Part shown: piece by piece, positions 28,241 to 37,360 of the stretch
How positions within the stretch are numbered: position 1 is the first letter of the stretch
How the letters are laid out: every line of letters begins with the position of its first letter
Assembly: GCF_019204025.1 (NCBI RefSeq)
Contig: NZ_JAGSPB010000001.1
Location: 310,001-374,000 of the forward strand
Direction of reading: 5' to 3'
Length of the DNA stretch: 64,000 bases
From: Erythrobacter ani
GTDB lineage: Bacteria; Pseudomonadota; Alphaproteobacteria; Sphingomonadales; Sphingomonadaceae
Notes under the pieces: generated by a model
Told to the model about the DNA's origin: nothing
The model's database searches: none
Seen by the model: only the letters and a program-made list of their open reading frames with translations
Made by a program: the position numbers and the translations under genes

Positions 28241-29239
28241 ATGCTGAAATGGTTCGCAACCACCGCCGCAATCGCGCTCATCGCCAGTCCAGCCGCTCTT
28301 GCGCAGGGTCAAGGCAATGGAAACGGTAAGGGTAACGGAAAGGGCGGCCCTCCGGTCGCTGCTGCGAAAGGCAATCCCGGCAATGGCGGTGGCAACAAAA
28401 ACCGCGGCAACGGCAATGTCGGCAATCGGGGCGACTCGCCTGCGCAAATCCGGCGTGGCGGCGGCAATGGGAACCGTGAAGCAGGAAACCGCGGGGGTCC
28501 TCCCGTCCAGGTCGATCGTGGCAATGGCAATCGCGGCGGACCTGCAGTCGTGCGCGGAAATGGAAACCGCGAAAACGGGGGACGCGGCAATTCCGGTCGT
28601 AGAGATCGCGATGGCATCGACATCGATATCGGATTCGCCCCCGCTCTGCTCAGAGACACATTCGGGACGCGGACGCGCGTGATTGGCGGATGTCCGCCAG
28701 GCCTCGCGAAGAAGCGCAACGGTTGCCTCCCGCCGGGCCAGGCGAGACAGAGCTTTCGCCGGTACGATCCCGGTTTCTTCGGTCTGTTCGGCGCAGATGC
28801 TGGGCGCTTTTTATACAATGACGGGTATTTGCTGAGATACCGCGCTGATGGGCTGGCCGGGTTCGTCCCTTTGCTCGCAGGGGCGCTTGGCATCGGCAAT
28901 GTGTGGCCCAGCGATTACGAGGCGCGCCGGCTCCCGCGATATTACGAAGACTTTTATGGCTTTGATGACCCCCGCGGTTATCGTTATGCCGACAATGTGA
29001 TTTATCGGGTTGATCCGGAAACCGCTGCGATCACATCGGTGGCCGCGCTGCTTACCGGCGACGATATCATCGTGGGCCAGCCCATGCCGCGCGGTTACGA
29101 CGTCTACAATGTCCCGTATGCTTACCGTGATCGTTACTATGACCGCCCCGGGGCCCGCTACCGCTATGCCGATGGCTATATCTATGAGATCGATCCGGAA
29201 ACCGCCTTGGTCGCCTCTGCAATCGACCTTGCAATCTGA
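28241..29239 (+). CDS. Secreted Gly/Asn/Arg-rich protein with three C-terminal repeats
   Basis: This is a 332-residue exported protein. A Sec signal peptide (1-22, ending in ASPAALA) is followed by about 100 residues of low complexity dominated by GNGN, GNR and GGP. A cysteine-containing motif comes next (GCPPGLAKK and GCLPPGQARQ, near 150-170). The C-terminal part has three repeats of about 58 residues, beginning near 189, 247 and 306, each with a pattern like YRYADGYIYEIDPET. I recognise no named domain. The ATG at 28241 has GGAGG 7 nt upstream. It is likely transcribed with the fasciclin gene 11 bp downstream. Confidence 0.85.
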   Translation: MLKWFATTAAIALIASPAALAQGQGNGNGKGNGKGGPPVAAAKGNPGNGGGNKNRGNGNVGNRGDSPAQIRRGGGNGNREAGNRGGPPVQVDRGNGNRGGPAVVRGNGNRENGGRGNSGRRDRDGIDIDIGFAPALLRDTFGTRTRVIGGCPPGLAKKRNGCLPPGQARQSFRRYDPGFFGLFGADAGRFLYNDGYLLRYRADGLAGFVPLLAGALGIGNVWPSDYEARRLPRYYEDFYGFDDPRGYRYADNVIYRVDPETAAITSVAALLTGDDIIVGQPMPRGYDVYNVPYAYRDRYYDRPGARYRYADGYIYEIDPETALVASAIDLAI

Positions 29240-29250
29240 GAGAATTACAC

Positions 29251-29835
29251 ATGGCCCACAACTCGCCAAAGGCCGGTTTCATCGCCGGTATTACCCTGCT
29301 GCTTGCTGCATGTGGCAGCGAGACCGACGATATCGAAACCTCCGGCAATATCGCGGATCGATCTGGTGACGCGCTTTCGGAAATTGTCGGCGACGTAGGC
29401 GCAATCTCTATCGCGGCGGGTGCGTTTGAGCGGACAGGGCTCAAGGGAATTTTGGAGGGTGATGCCAGCTACACCGTGCTGGCACCGACGGACACGGCTT
29501 TCGACGGTCTTGGAGAGGATGCCAAAGCGGCGCTCGCAAGCGAAGACCGGGGCGCAATTGTCGCCGCTGTCTTGCGCGATCATATGGTACCCGGAGCCTT
29601 GACCCCCGACGCAATCCGTTCCGCCATCCAGGAAAATGACGGCGAGGTGAGCCTGGCAACCTTCGGCGCAGGAAACCTCACGCTCACGCTCGATGGCGAA
29701 CAAATAATCATCCGGAATGAAAGCGGACAGAGCGCGCGTCTGACCGGCGAATCCATCGCCGGGAACAATGGCGTCATGATTCCGATCGATGCGGTTTTGG
29801 TAGATACATCGGCGCTACTCGGCGCGAGCGAATGA
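29251..29835 (+). CDS. Fasciclin-domain lipoprotein
   Basis: This is a 194-residue protein with a lipoprotein signal (lipobox LAAC, Cys21) and a single FAS1 domain (about 40-190). The YTVLAPTDTAF motif opens the domain, and the second conserved block includes NNGVMIPIDAVL. FAS1 domains mediate adhesion or matrix binding. It lies 11 bp after the Gly/Asn-rich secreted protein, so the two may form a surface or matrix pair. Confidence 0.9.
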   Translation: MAHNSPKAGFIAGITLLLAACGSETDDIETSGNIADRSGDALSEIVGDVGAISIAAGAFERTGLKGILEGDASYTVLAPTDTAFDGLGEDAKAALASEDRGAIVAAVLRDHMVPGALTPDAIRSAIQENDGEVSLATFGAGNLTLTLDGEQIIIRNESGQSARLTGESIAGNNGVMIPIDAVLVDTSALLGASE

Positions 29836-29852
29836 TATCCCGCGAATGACCG

Positions 29853-32800
29853 TCAGTAGTCGCGGCTGATTTCCGCCAACACGCTGTCACGGCCTATCGT
29901 CGATACAGTTCCCAGCAGAGCAAGCCACCGTGTGACGCGATACTCGATCGAAGTTGCGCTGTACCCGCGCCCGTCCGTCACAATCTCGACGTAGACCCTG
30001 CGACCGATATTCTTTCCGAGCGCGACCCCGGTTTGCCGCCCGAGGGCAGGATCTGCGCTGACGATACGAAGCTGGTCGAGACCGATCGAGCGCCGCAACT
30101 CGCCGATAGGATCGATGCCCCCACCCCCTCCTCTGAGCGATGCGAGAGCGGCGCCCAACTGCACCGCGTCGGTTGCCGAAAGCGAAGTGACCGAGCCGCC
30201 GAACAGCAGCTGCGCCAGGATCTCTTCCTCTGGCAGCGTCGGCTCGGATGAGAAAGCGATTTCAGGCGCTTGCGCATTCCCGGTGATCGAGACGATCACA
30301 TTCGTGCCGTTGGCGCTCGTTTCCGCTTCGATGTCGAGCCGTGGGTCGATCGGGACATTGGCATCGAAGGCGATGCGCCCTTCGGTCAGTTCGAACCGCG
30401 TTCCGGCGAAGGTGTAGTCCCCGCGGACCAATCGCGCCTCGCCTCCAAGGCGCGGATCATCCACCGTGCCCCGCAACGCGATATCCACGCCCCATTCGCT
30501 TTCCAGGCCGAGGCCGTCGACCGACACACGGCTGGGTGCGGAAGCGTTGATGAGATAGCGCCACGAATCCGACGCCGTCCGGGTCTGGGTGCCGAGACTA
30601 TCCGGCCGGTTGATTTCCCGGGTTTCGATCTGCGGCAGAGACATGTCCTCCGCTGCTATCCCGAGCTTCCATGTTGCCCTGTCGATGGACACGCGGCCTG
30701 CGATCGTGCCCCCTGATCCGTTCGATACGATACGCAAAGGTCCGGTAATTGTGGCATCGAGACCATTGGCCGCCAGCAGCCTTGCATCGTTGGCGGCTGC
30801 GCGCAAATCGATCTGCGGTCCACGGTTCGCACCCATCGAAGCGAGGTCTACCGTTCCGCTACCGCTGACCGTGCCGCCCCCTCTCGTCGTGCCGGAGAAT
30901 CGGGAAAGGACCAATCGCGAACCCGCGAAGCGTCCGCGCGCCGATACGTCGTCGATATCGGTGCCGGATACGGCACTTTGCAGGCGAAGGTCATCGCTCG
31001 CCAGACTGCCATTGATGCTCGGGTTTGCGAGGGTTCCGGTCGCGTTCGCGCTTACGCTGATAGGTCCGGTCAGGTCGAATGTCTCGATCGCTGCGAGACG
31101 CCAAAGCGCCGTGGCGCTACCATCATAGGCGAAGTTGGCATTGAGCCGTCCATTCATGATCCGGCGGGCAAGATCGTCACCCTCACCCAGCGCGGTTATG
31201 CGGGCGTCCAACCGCCCTAACGGATCATCGTCAACACGCAGTCGCGCGCCGAGCGTAAGGCTTTGGGCAGTCAGATCGGCCACGGCGAGGACGTCAATGG
31301 GGGTCGACGACAGAAGCAGGCCGGACCGTGTGAAATCGTCGATCCGCACTCTGGCGTTCGCGATCGGCGGGCCTCCGGCGCCTTGGGTCCATGTGAGAAT
31401 ACCCGACAAACGACCGCCGAGGCCGAGGTCAGCGCCTGCGAGATCCGCAAGCCGGAGCGGCATTTCGGCAAGCTTGGCGCTTAGTTGGGTTTCGCTGCCC
31501 CCGAATTCGCCTTCGAGGATCGCGAAACCGCGTGCGAACCCGATCTGGGTTGGCGCCAGGCGCCACCCGCCGCCTTCCTGCGCTGTAAGCACGGCGCGCC
31601 GCGGCATGGTGATATCTCGCCCGCCATATTCGCCGCGCGCATAGAGCGCGATCCGTTCCGGCGCGATATCACCGTCCAATTTGAGCGCAAACCCATCGCT
31701 ACGCCGACCGGCAATCGAAGCGGTCACATCGCCAACACCGTTTTCGATGGATGCTGTTGCCGCGAAATTGGCGATTTTGAGTGCCCCGTATTCCAGGCCC
31801 CTGCCTTGTATGTCTGCCGCAACCCGGCTGCTGCCCTCGCGAAAAGTGCCGGATGCATCGATATCCGCGAAAGCTAGACCTATTGGCGTATCGCCGCCGA
31901 ATCGAGCTTGGCGAGCGGCCATATCGACATCGAAGCTTTGGGCACCATTGCCTGAAGGCGACAGCGAGATCGTCCCGTCCAGCCCGCCGCCAGAAAGCGC
32001 GAGGTTGCCCGCGATCCCGGCGTCTTGCAGCGTCAGTTGCCCTGTCACATTCGTCCTGAAAATCCGCATCCGATCAACCGCGATGCGCGTTGGCGCGTCG
32101 GCGGGAAGGACGAGGCCGAGCGAACCTTCAAACGGGCCGAGAAGCGAACCGCCCGACGCATCAATGGCGAACCCATTGTCGCTGGGTGCGATCGCGAGCC
32201 GCACGTCTTTGAGCCCGGCAGCAGGCAGCGGATCGGCCAGCACCAGATTGGCGCGTGTCCCTTCTCCGCCGAGCTCTGCATCGACGGTAAACGGCCCGTA
32301 TTCACTATGGCGCCCGGTCCCCTCCAACGAAGTCACACCGCCTGCGATCTGCGTATCGAACTCAGCCGTCAGCCGATCGCTCTCGAGAGAGACGTCGCGC
32401 AGCACGATCGGTTGATCGGCGGCCACACCGAAGGCACCTTCGAACGCTAGCGTTTGCCCGGCGACATTAGCGACGCTGGCATTCGAAACATCGCCCAGCT
32501 CTCCATCAAGGTTCGCGCGGACGCTCCAAGGGATATTGGTTCCGAAACGCGCCACGAGATCGGCCCTCGCATCGATCGTTCCAATATCATCCAGAACCAG
32601 ATTGTCTGCGGTAACCGGGCCGGCGACAGCATAGACGCCTTGCGCCGTGTTTCCCCTGAGAGCGAGCACGCCTGTCAATCCCGGGAAGGTCACACGCGCA
32701 TTGTCTGCATTCAATTGCGTACCCGCGTAGGTCAGTGTGCCTGTCAACGTGCCATCGTTCAGCCTCGGATCGACCAGTTCAATCCCGCTCACAACCTGTT

Positions 32801-34067
32801 CTACGCGGGCATCCAGCGGGAGAACAAATCTCTCGCCGTCGAACGTCGCGGTGCTTGATTGGGCGATACCTTCTATCAACGTGGTCCCGGCGGCGAGTTG
32901 CTCGACGGTAAGATCATGCGCGATGGTCAAATCGCGGAAGGGGCCGTCAATTGTCGCCGAAAGGCGTGCGGCTTGCAGGGTGAACGTCTCGCCAAGCAGG
33001 TCGGGATCGCGCAACACGACGCGTGCATCGAAATCGTCGAAACGATTGCCGGCAAGATCGACCGCACCATCGCCGCGCACGTCGAGCGCGGATGTGATCG
33101 CGGCAACGCGCCCGTCGAAGACGCTCTCCTCCAACGTGCCGCTGACGGCGAGCGACACTGCTTCACCAAGCGCCCGGCCGACGATCCCGCCGCTGCTGAC
33201 CGGAGCGCTGATCTGGCCGAGCGCGCTGTAGGTCCCAGCATTGTTCGTCAGTCTGAGCGCCGCGACACGCTCTGCCTCTGAATCACGGCGCTGGCGCGTC
33301 AAGAGGGCATAGCCGATCCATTTCGACCATGTGCCATCGCCCTCGATCTGCGCGTCGTAAGCAGCATCGAGACCGGCTATCAAGGCGATCGGGCCATCCG
33401 CTGCGGCGTGATAGTCGAGCGAGATATCGAACTGATCGCCATCTGGTTCCGCGTCGAGGAGCAGCGCGAGCCGATCCTCGGGCCCGACGCGGCCATCCGC
33501 CTGAACCAGCGCGCGCCCAGAGCGAATATCGACCCTGCCGGTCAAATCGACGGTATGCGCCTGATCCCCCGCAATACCCGGAGCGAGGACAAAGCTGTCG
33601 ATGACCAGCTCATCGACGCGGATGTCGAAATCGGGAAGCAGCGGAGCGTCGGGATCGCCCGGCAAAAGCTCGGGTAAACGCTCCAGCCGTCCGCGGCGCG
33701 CCGTCAACTCCCTTACATCGATACCGCTCCACAGGAAGGTCAGAGGATGCCAATCGAGCACGACTTCGGGGATGGTCAGAAATTCACCCTGCGGATCGCT
33801 GAAGATCACGTCGTGGAGGACAGCCTGGCCGTAAATATCGCCCTCGATCCGGCCCACTTCGAAACGAAGGCCCGATGCCGGTGCGATCTGAGCGATCTGT
33901 TCGGTCACAAAACGCTTCCCGATCGGTGAGCTCAGGAACAACGCGGCGAGCACCAATGGCAGCAGCAGGATGGCCATGGCCCAGCCCGCTCGCTTGGCCC
34001 AGCGGCGTTTGCGCTTGCGAACCGGAGTGTCCGCATCGCCTTGCGCCATGACGTCTTCTTCCGCCAT
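29853..34067 (-). CDS. tamB: Translocation and assembly module protein TamB
   Basis: TamB is a 1404-residue inner-membrane-anchored periplasmic protein. One membrane segment lies at about 29-46 after a basic cytoplasmic tail. A very long beta-repeat body follows, ending in the TamB/DUF490 C-terminal domain and the terminal ISRDY. AsmA-like TamB proteins form a groove thought to move phospholipids, and they work with TamA in outer-membrane protein assembly. The ATG at 34067 shares a base with the tamA stop. The length is within the usual range. Confidence 0.95.
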   Translation of the reverse strand: MAEEDVMAQGDADTPVRKRKRRWAKRAGWAMAILLLPLVLAALFLSSPIGKRFVTEQIAQIAPASGLRFEVGRIEGDIYGQAVLHDVIFSDPQGEFLTIPEVVLDWHPLTFLWSGIDVRELTARRGRLERLPELLPGDPDAPLLPDFDIRVDELVIDSFVLAPGIAGDQAHTVDLTGRVDIRSGRALVQADGRVGPEDRLALLLDAEPDGDQFDISLDYHAAADGPIALIAGLDAAYDAQIEGDGTWSKWIGYALLTRQRRDSEAERVAALRLTNNAGTYSALGQISAPVSSGGIVGRALGEAVSLAVSGTLEESVFDGRVAAITSALDVRGDGAVDLAGNRFDDFDARVVLRDPDLLGETFTLQAARLSATIDGPFRDLTIAHDLTVEQLAAGTTLIEGIAQSSTATFDGERFVLPLDARVEQVVSGIELVDPRLNDGTLTGTLTYAGTQLNADNARVTFPGLTGVLALRGNTAQGVYAVAGPVTADNLVLDDIGTIDARADLVARFGTNIPWSVRANLDGELGDVSNASVANVAGQTLAFEGAFGVAADQPIVLRDVSLESDRLTAEFDTQIAGGVTSLEGTGRHSEYGPFTVDAELGGEGTRANLVLADPLPAAGLKDVRLAIAPSDNGFAIDASGGSLLGPFEGSLGLVLPADAPTRIAVDRMRIFRTNVTGQLTLQDAGIAGNLALSGGGLDGTISLSPSGNGAQSFDVDMAARQARFGGDTPIGLAFADIDASGTFREGSSRVAADIQGRGLEYGALKIANFAATASIENGVGDVTASIAGRRSDGFALKLDGDIAPERIALYARGEYGGRDITMPRRAVLTAQEGGGWRLAPTQIGFARGFAILEGEFGGSETQLSAKLAEMPLRLADLAGADLGLGGRLSGILTWTQGAGGPPIANARVRIDDFTRSGLLLSSTPIDVLAVADLTAQSLTLGARLRVDDDPLGRLDARITALGEGDDLARRIMNGRLNANFAYDGSATALWRLAAIETFDLTGPISVSANATGTLANPSINGSLASDDLRLQSAVSGTDIDDVSARGRFAGSRLVLSRFSGTTRGGGTVSGSGTVDLASMGANRGPQIDLRAAANDARLLAANGLDATITGPLRIVSNGSGGTIAGRVSIDRATWKLGIAAEDMSLPQIETREINRPDSLGTQTRTASDSWRYLINASAPSRVSVDGLGLESEWGVDIALRGTVDDPRLGGEARLVRGDYTFAGTRFELTEGRIAFDANVPIDPRLDIEAETSANGTNVIVSITGNAQAPEIAFSSEPTLPEEEILAQLLFGGSVTSLSATDAVQLGAALASLRGGGGGIDPIGELRRSIGLDQLRIVSADPALGRQTGVALGKNIGRRVYVEIVTDGRGYSATSIEYRVTRWLALLGTVSTIGRDSVLAEISRDY

Positions 34068-36298
34068 CAGAATGCCTGACCCAGACTGACATACACAACG
34101 ACCGGCGCATCGAATTCAGTCGGATTAAGCGGCGCCCCTACGTCGACGCGGATCGGTCCGAAGCTGGTCTTGTACCGAATGCCTATACCTGCGCCATATT
34201 GGATGACACTGAAATCCGGCCGCGAACTGCGAGCAACGGAGCCTGCATCGACAAACGGAACGACTTCAATAGCTCCATCAAGGAAACCTGTCTGAATTCG
34301 CGCTTCGAGAGACAATTCTACAACCGAGCCGCCGCCCAGCGCTTCACCGAACTCATCTCTGGGTCCGATCGCCTGGAACGCGTATCCGCGCACCGACCCG
34401 CCGCCGCCTGCATAAAGTCTGCGCGATGGCGCAATTTCGAAAGCCTCGGCACCGACGATGGCCGCGGCGCGAACTCTTCCAGCGAGCACCGTTGTGCCGA
34501 CTTCCTGGTAGTAGCTCGCATCGGCCTGAGTGCGCACGTAATAGGTGGTTTCGCCCAACGATCTCGACACTTCGGGCGCGGCAAAACCCGTGATCCGGTA
34601 GCCGCTCGTCGGGTCGAGCAAGTCGTCGCTCGCATCGAGCGTCGCGCTGCCAAACAGGCTACCGATCGTATAAACCTGGCGCGGACCAGGTTCACCTTCC
34701 TCGACGCGGTTGCGTTCATCGGTGTAAAGCACCTCCGCGCCGACCTGCCAGCTGAGCGGCTTCTGGAAAAGCAGGTTTGACACTCGTTCGAAAGTCCCGC
34801 GCAAACCAAGGGTACGTGCGTCGACTGCTTCGGTTTCGATATCGCTCGCATAGGTATCGACAGTCAGCACCTGGTCGCGGTCGCGAAAGTTGTTCTTCTT
34901 GTAGGTCACACTGGCGAGCTGTTCGCGCGTACCGAGGATGCCGCGCAACCTTAGCGCACCTTCGGGCGGGAACAGGTTGCGGTGTTCCCAGCTAGCCTCC
35001 AACTTAAGCCCATCTTCGGTGCCGTAGCCGATAGCGCCCGCAATGGTTCGCGTGGGAGCACGGTCAAACTCGACATCGAGGGCAACCTGGCCCGGCTCTC
35101 CCCCTTCCGGCGGCTCTATCTCGCGCGGCGTGACCGCAACGCTGGTCACCAGCCCGGTGGCGATCACAGCGCGCCGCAAATCGGCTTGCAGGCTCGTCTG
35201 GTACACATCGCCGTTGTCGAACCGCGCGATCCGCGAAAGATGGCGTCCGGAAAGAAAGTCGGGGTCGGAGCTCTGCACTCCTCCGAATACATACTTGCCG
35301 CCGGGCTGCACCGGAAGCGACAAATCACCTTCATTGCGAGCATGATCGACGAGCAATGACGGTGCATCGACCTCGGCGAAAGGATACCCGCTCTCGCCAA
35401 GAGCCACGCGCAAATCGAGTTCTTCTTCTACGATCCTGTCGGATTGAAGGGGATCGCCGCTTTCAATCGCGAAGCTCGCCCGCAATTCTTCACTGTCGGG
35501 GGCGCTGACCAGATCGCCCAGGTCGATTGCACCAAAGGAATATCGCTCGCCCGGAAGAATATCGAAACGCACCTGCGGATCGATGTCGGCGCCCGCTATA
35601 TCGCCATTGTCACCGCGCCTGCCGCCAGACAGCTGCCGCGCGACCTCACCGCCGTAATAGCCATAGGTGCGCAGCATCTCGAGCAGCAACTCCTCATCCG
35701 CCCGCGCCCTTGCGGCGAGTTGCGGAACGGTATCGTCGCCGCTCTCTAGCGCCTCGACGGTCGACAAAGTCCTGAACCTCTCGAGGAAATTGGTGCGTTC
35801 AGGAAACGCATCGTTGTCGGCTGGAAATGCGAGGATCAACTCGTCGCTGACCTCGAATTCCTCGAGCTCGGGAAACTGCATGAGGTCCGGCGCATCGATT
35901 TCGGCCAGCACTTCGCCGTCGGGATCGGGCTCCAACCTCTGAGGCTCCGGAATTTCAAACCCGTCGAGAGTCGCCGCGATGGCCGGATCGGGAGCATCTT
36001 CCAACCCGTCTTCTGCAGCCTCCGCGACCGCTTCGGGGTCCACCTCGGCTCGCTCAGGCTCGCCTACGCCCTGCCTCGCCCAATCTTCCGCCTCCTCGAC
36101 GGCGCTTTGCGGGATCAGCTCATCGAGTGTTGTGCTGGTAGGAACCTGCACCCTTGGCGGTTCAGGGGCCGCGGCCGGTTCCTCCTCTTGCGAGCTAACG
36201 GTTTCCTGCTGGGTTTGCGCACTGACCCCACCATGCACGAGCATGCCCGCAGCGCAGAGCCCGCTCGCCAGGAGAAGATCTAATTGTAAAAGTGGCAA
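34067..36298 (-). CDS. tamA: TamA-type Omp85 outer-membrane protein
   Basis: This is a 743-residue Omp85-family outer-membrane protein, partner of TamB. POTRA-like repeats occupy about 180-410, and a 16-strand barrel ends in the C-terminal Phe (VSLGQAF). The VRGY motif of lid loop 6 is near 640 (GGGGSVRGYAF). Unusually, residues 30-170 are acidic and Pro-rich low complexity. The earliest possible start is TTG at 36298, because a stop lies two codons upstream. It has no clear ribosome-binding site, and its signal peptide lacks N-terminal Lys/Arg, so the true N-terminus is uncertain. Coupling to the bpt stop 4 bp away is possible. Confidence 0.88.
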   Translation of the reverse strand: MPLLQLDLLLASGLCAAGMLVHGGVSAQTQQETVSSQEEEPAAAPEPPRVQVPTSTTLDELIPQSAVEEAEDWARQGVGEPERAEVDPEAVAEAAEDGLEDAPDPAIAATLDGFEIPEPQRLEPDPDGEVLAEIDAPDLMQFPELEEFEVSDELILAFPADNDAFPERTNFLERFRTLSTVEALESGDDTVPQLAARARADEELLLEMLRTYGYYGGEVARQLSGGRRGDNGDIAGADIDPQVRFDILPGERYSFGAIDLGDLVSAPDSEELRASFAIESGDPLQSDRIVEEELDLRVALGESGYPFAEVDAPSLLVDHARNEGDLSLPVQPGGKYVFGGVQSSDPDFLSGRHLSRIARFDNGDVYQTSLQADLRRAVIATGLVTSVAVTPREIEPPEGGEPGQVALDVEFDRAPTRTIAGAIGYGTEDGLKLEASWEHRNLFPPEGALRLRGILGTREQLASVTYKKNNFRDRDQVLTVDTYASDIETEAVDARTLGLRGTFERVSNLLFQKPLSWQVGAEVLYTDERNRVEEGEPGPRQVYTIGSLFGSATLDASDDLLDPTSGYRITGFAAPEVSRSLGETTYYVRTQADASYYQEVGTTVLAGRVRAAAIVGAEAFEIAPSRRLYAGGGGSVRGYAFQAIGPRDEFGEALGGGSVVELSLEARIQTGFLDGAIEVVPFVDAGSVARSSRPDFSVIQYGAGIGIRYKTSFGPIRVDVGAPLNPTEFDAPVVVYVSLGQAF

Positions 36299-36301
36299 AT
36301 A

Positions 36302-37147
36302 TTAGCTCGCGGGAAATTTGACCGGTTGCCCGTCTTTACCCCTTGCGCCACCCAAGGTTCCAGCCTTTTCGCCGCGAGGTGCAGTCGCCTTGGCGATTAG
36401 CTTGCTCTGTTCTTCGCGGTCCATCCGCTGCCAACCGTCCCGCGTAAGACGTTCGAGCGGACGGTAGCGGACTTTATATTGCATTCGCGGCGAGCCCTCG
36501 ACCCAATAGCCGAGATACACATAAGGGAGCCGGTCCTGCGCCGCGCGCTGGATATGGTCGAGGATGATATAATTGCCCAGACCCGCGCGGCCCTCGTGGT
36601 CGGGATCATAAAACGAATAGATCATCGACAGGCCGTCGCCCTGGCGATCGGTCAGGCATGCGCCGACCAATTTACCCGGTTCGCCGTTCGTCGTCGGCTC
36701 GCGATATTCGATGACCGTGCTGGTCACCGGCGTATGCTCGATCATGTCAGCGTAATCGAGTTCGTCCATGGCGGACATCCCTCCATCAGGGTGTCTGACG
36801 CTGAGATATTTAGCGAGAAGCTCGAACTGCTCGTCGGTTGCCCACGGACGACATTCGGTCACGACAAGATCGGAATTGCGCCTGATCTCACGCTTTTGTG
36901 TGCTCGAAGGTTTGAACTCGCAGGCGACGACCCGCACCGACACACACGCCTGGCAATCGAGGCAACTCGGGCGATAGGCCACTGTCTGGCTGCGCCGAAA
37001 ACCAATCCGGCCAAGCGCTTCGTTAAGTTGGTCCGAATGCGCCCCCTTCAGCTCCGTGAAGACCTTACGTTCCTGCCGGTCGGGCAGGTACGGGCACGGT
37101 GCCGGACTGGTCACGAAGAAACGGGGAAAGCGGATCGGGGCCGTCAC
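36302..37147 (-). CDS. bpt: Arginyl/leucyl-tRNA-protein transferase (Bpt/Ate family)
   Basis: This cytoplasmic enzyme of the N-end rule pathway attaches Leu or Arg from tRNA to N-terminal Asp/Glu, marking proteins for ClpAP. At 281 residues it has the bacterial size. The cysteine cluster CLDCQAC (62-68) belongs to the family's N-terminal domain, and the C-terminal GNAT-like domain includes [15 protein letters not shown]. The start is GTG at 37147. Whether the bacterium uses Leu or Arg cannot be decided from sequence; the symbol follows the proteobacterial convention. Confidence 0.9.
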   Translation of the reverse strand: MTAPIRFPRFFVTSPAPCPYLPDRQERKVFTELKGAHSDQLNEALGRIGFRRSQTVAYRPSCLDCQACVSVRVVACEFKPSSTQKREIRRNSDLVVTECRPWATDEQFELLAKYLSVRHPDGGMSAMDELDYADMIEHTPVTSTVIEYREPTTNGEPGKLVGACLTDRQGDGLSMIYSFYDPDHEGRAGLGNYIILDHIQRAAQDRLPYVYLGYWVEGSPRMQYKVRYRPLERLTRDGWQRMDREEQSKLIAKATAPRGEKAGTLGGARGKDGQPVKFPAS

Positions 37148-37236
37148 GGGATTGGCTGCGTCCTCTGGCTGGAAGAATCGATTCTGTATTTGTTAAGGCG
37201 ATGTTATGCCTTTTCAGGCCGGGCGGTAAAAGACCC

Positions 37237-37244
37237 TTAACCAT
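37237..37244 (+). promoter_or_regulatory. CtrA-like half-site TTAACCAT
   Basis: This octamer lies in the 213-bp space (37148-37360) between the bpt start and the ilvA stop, both on the minus strand. It matches the alphaproteobacterial CtrA half-site and could bear on bpt-tamA-tamB transcription. A lone match is weak evidence. The rest of this space holds no gene I can support. Confidence 0.22.
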
Positions 37245-37360
37245 GAAACAGGGTGAATAAAGGCTTAGTTTGCACAATACGGCCAGCGTCCAGGCGCTGG
37301 TCTCGAATGCCCCCGCTTCGTGAATCCGTTCCGCCGATGCCGCTCGACTACTCCGGCATT

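Noticed and set aside
28310..28610. Repetitive GGCAATGG-like DNA that could suggest a CRISPR or satellite
   Set aside because: The repeats are irregular codon repeats for a Gly/Asn low-complexity protein segment, with no spacer structure.
31681..32415. 244-codon plus-strand frame within tamB
   Set aside because: Antisense shadow in a long high-GC gene; Ser/Pro/Arg-rich composition typical of frame artefacts.
23801..37147. Defence or toxin-antitoxin island
   Set aside because: All genes belong to envelope, secretion or metabolic families; no nuclease, toxin or transposase signatures.
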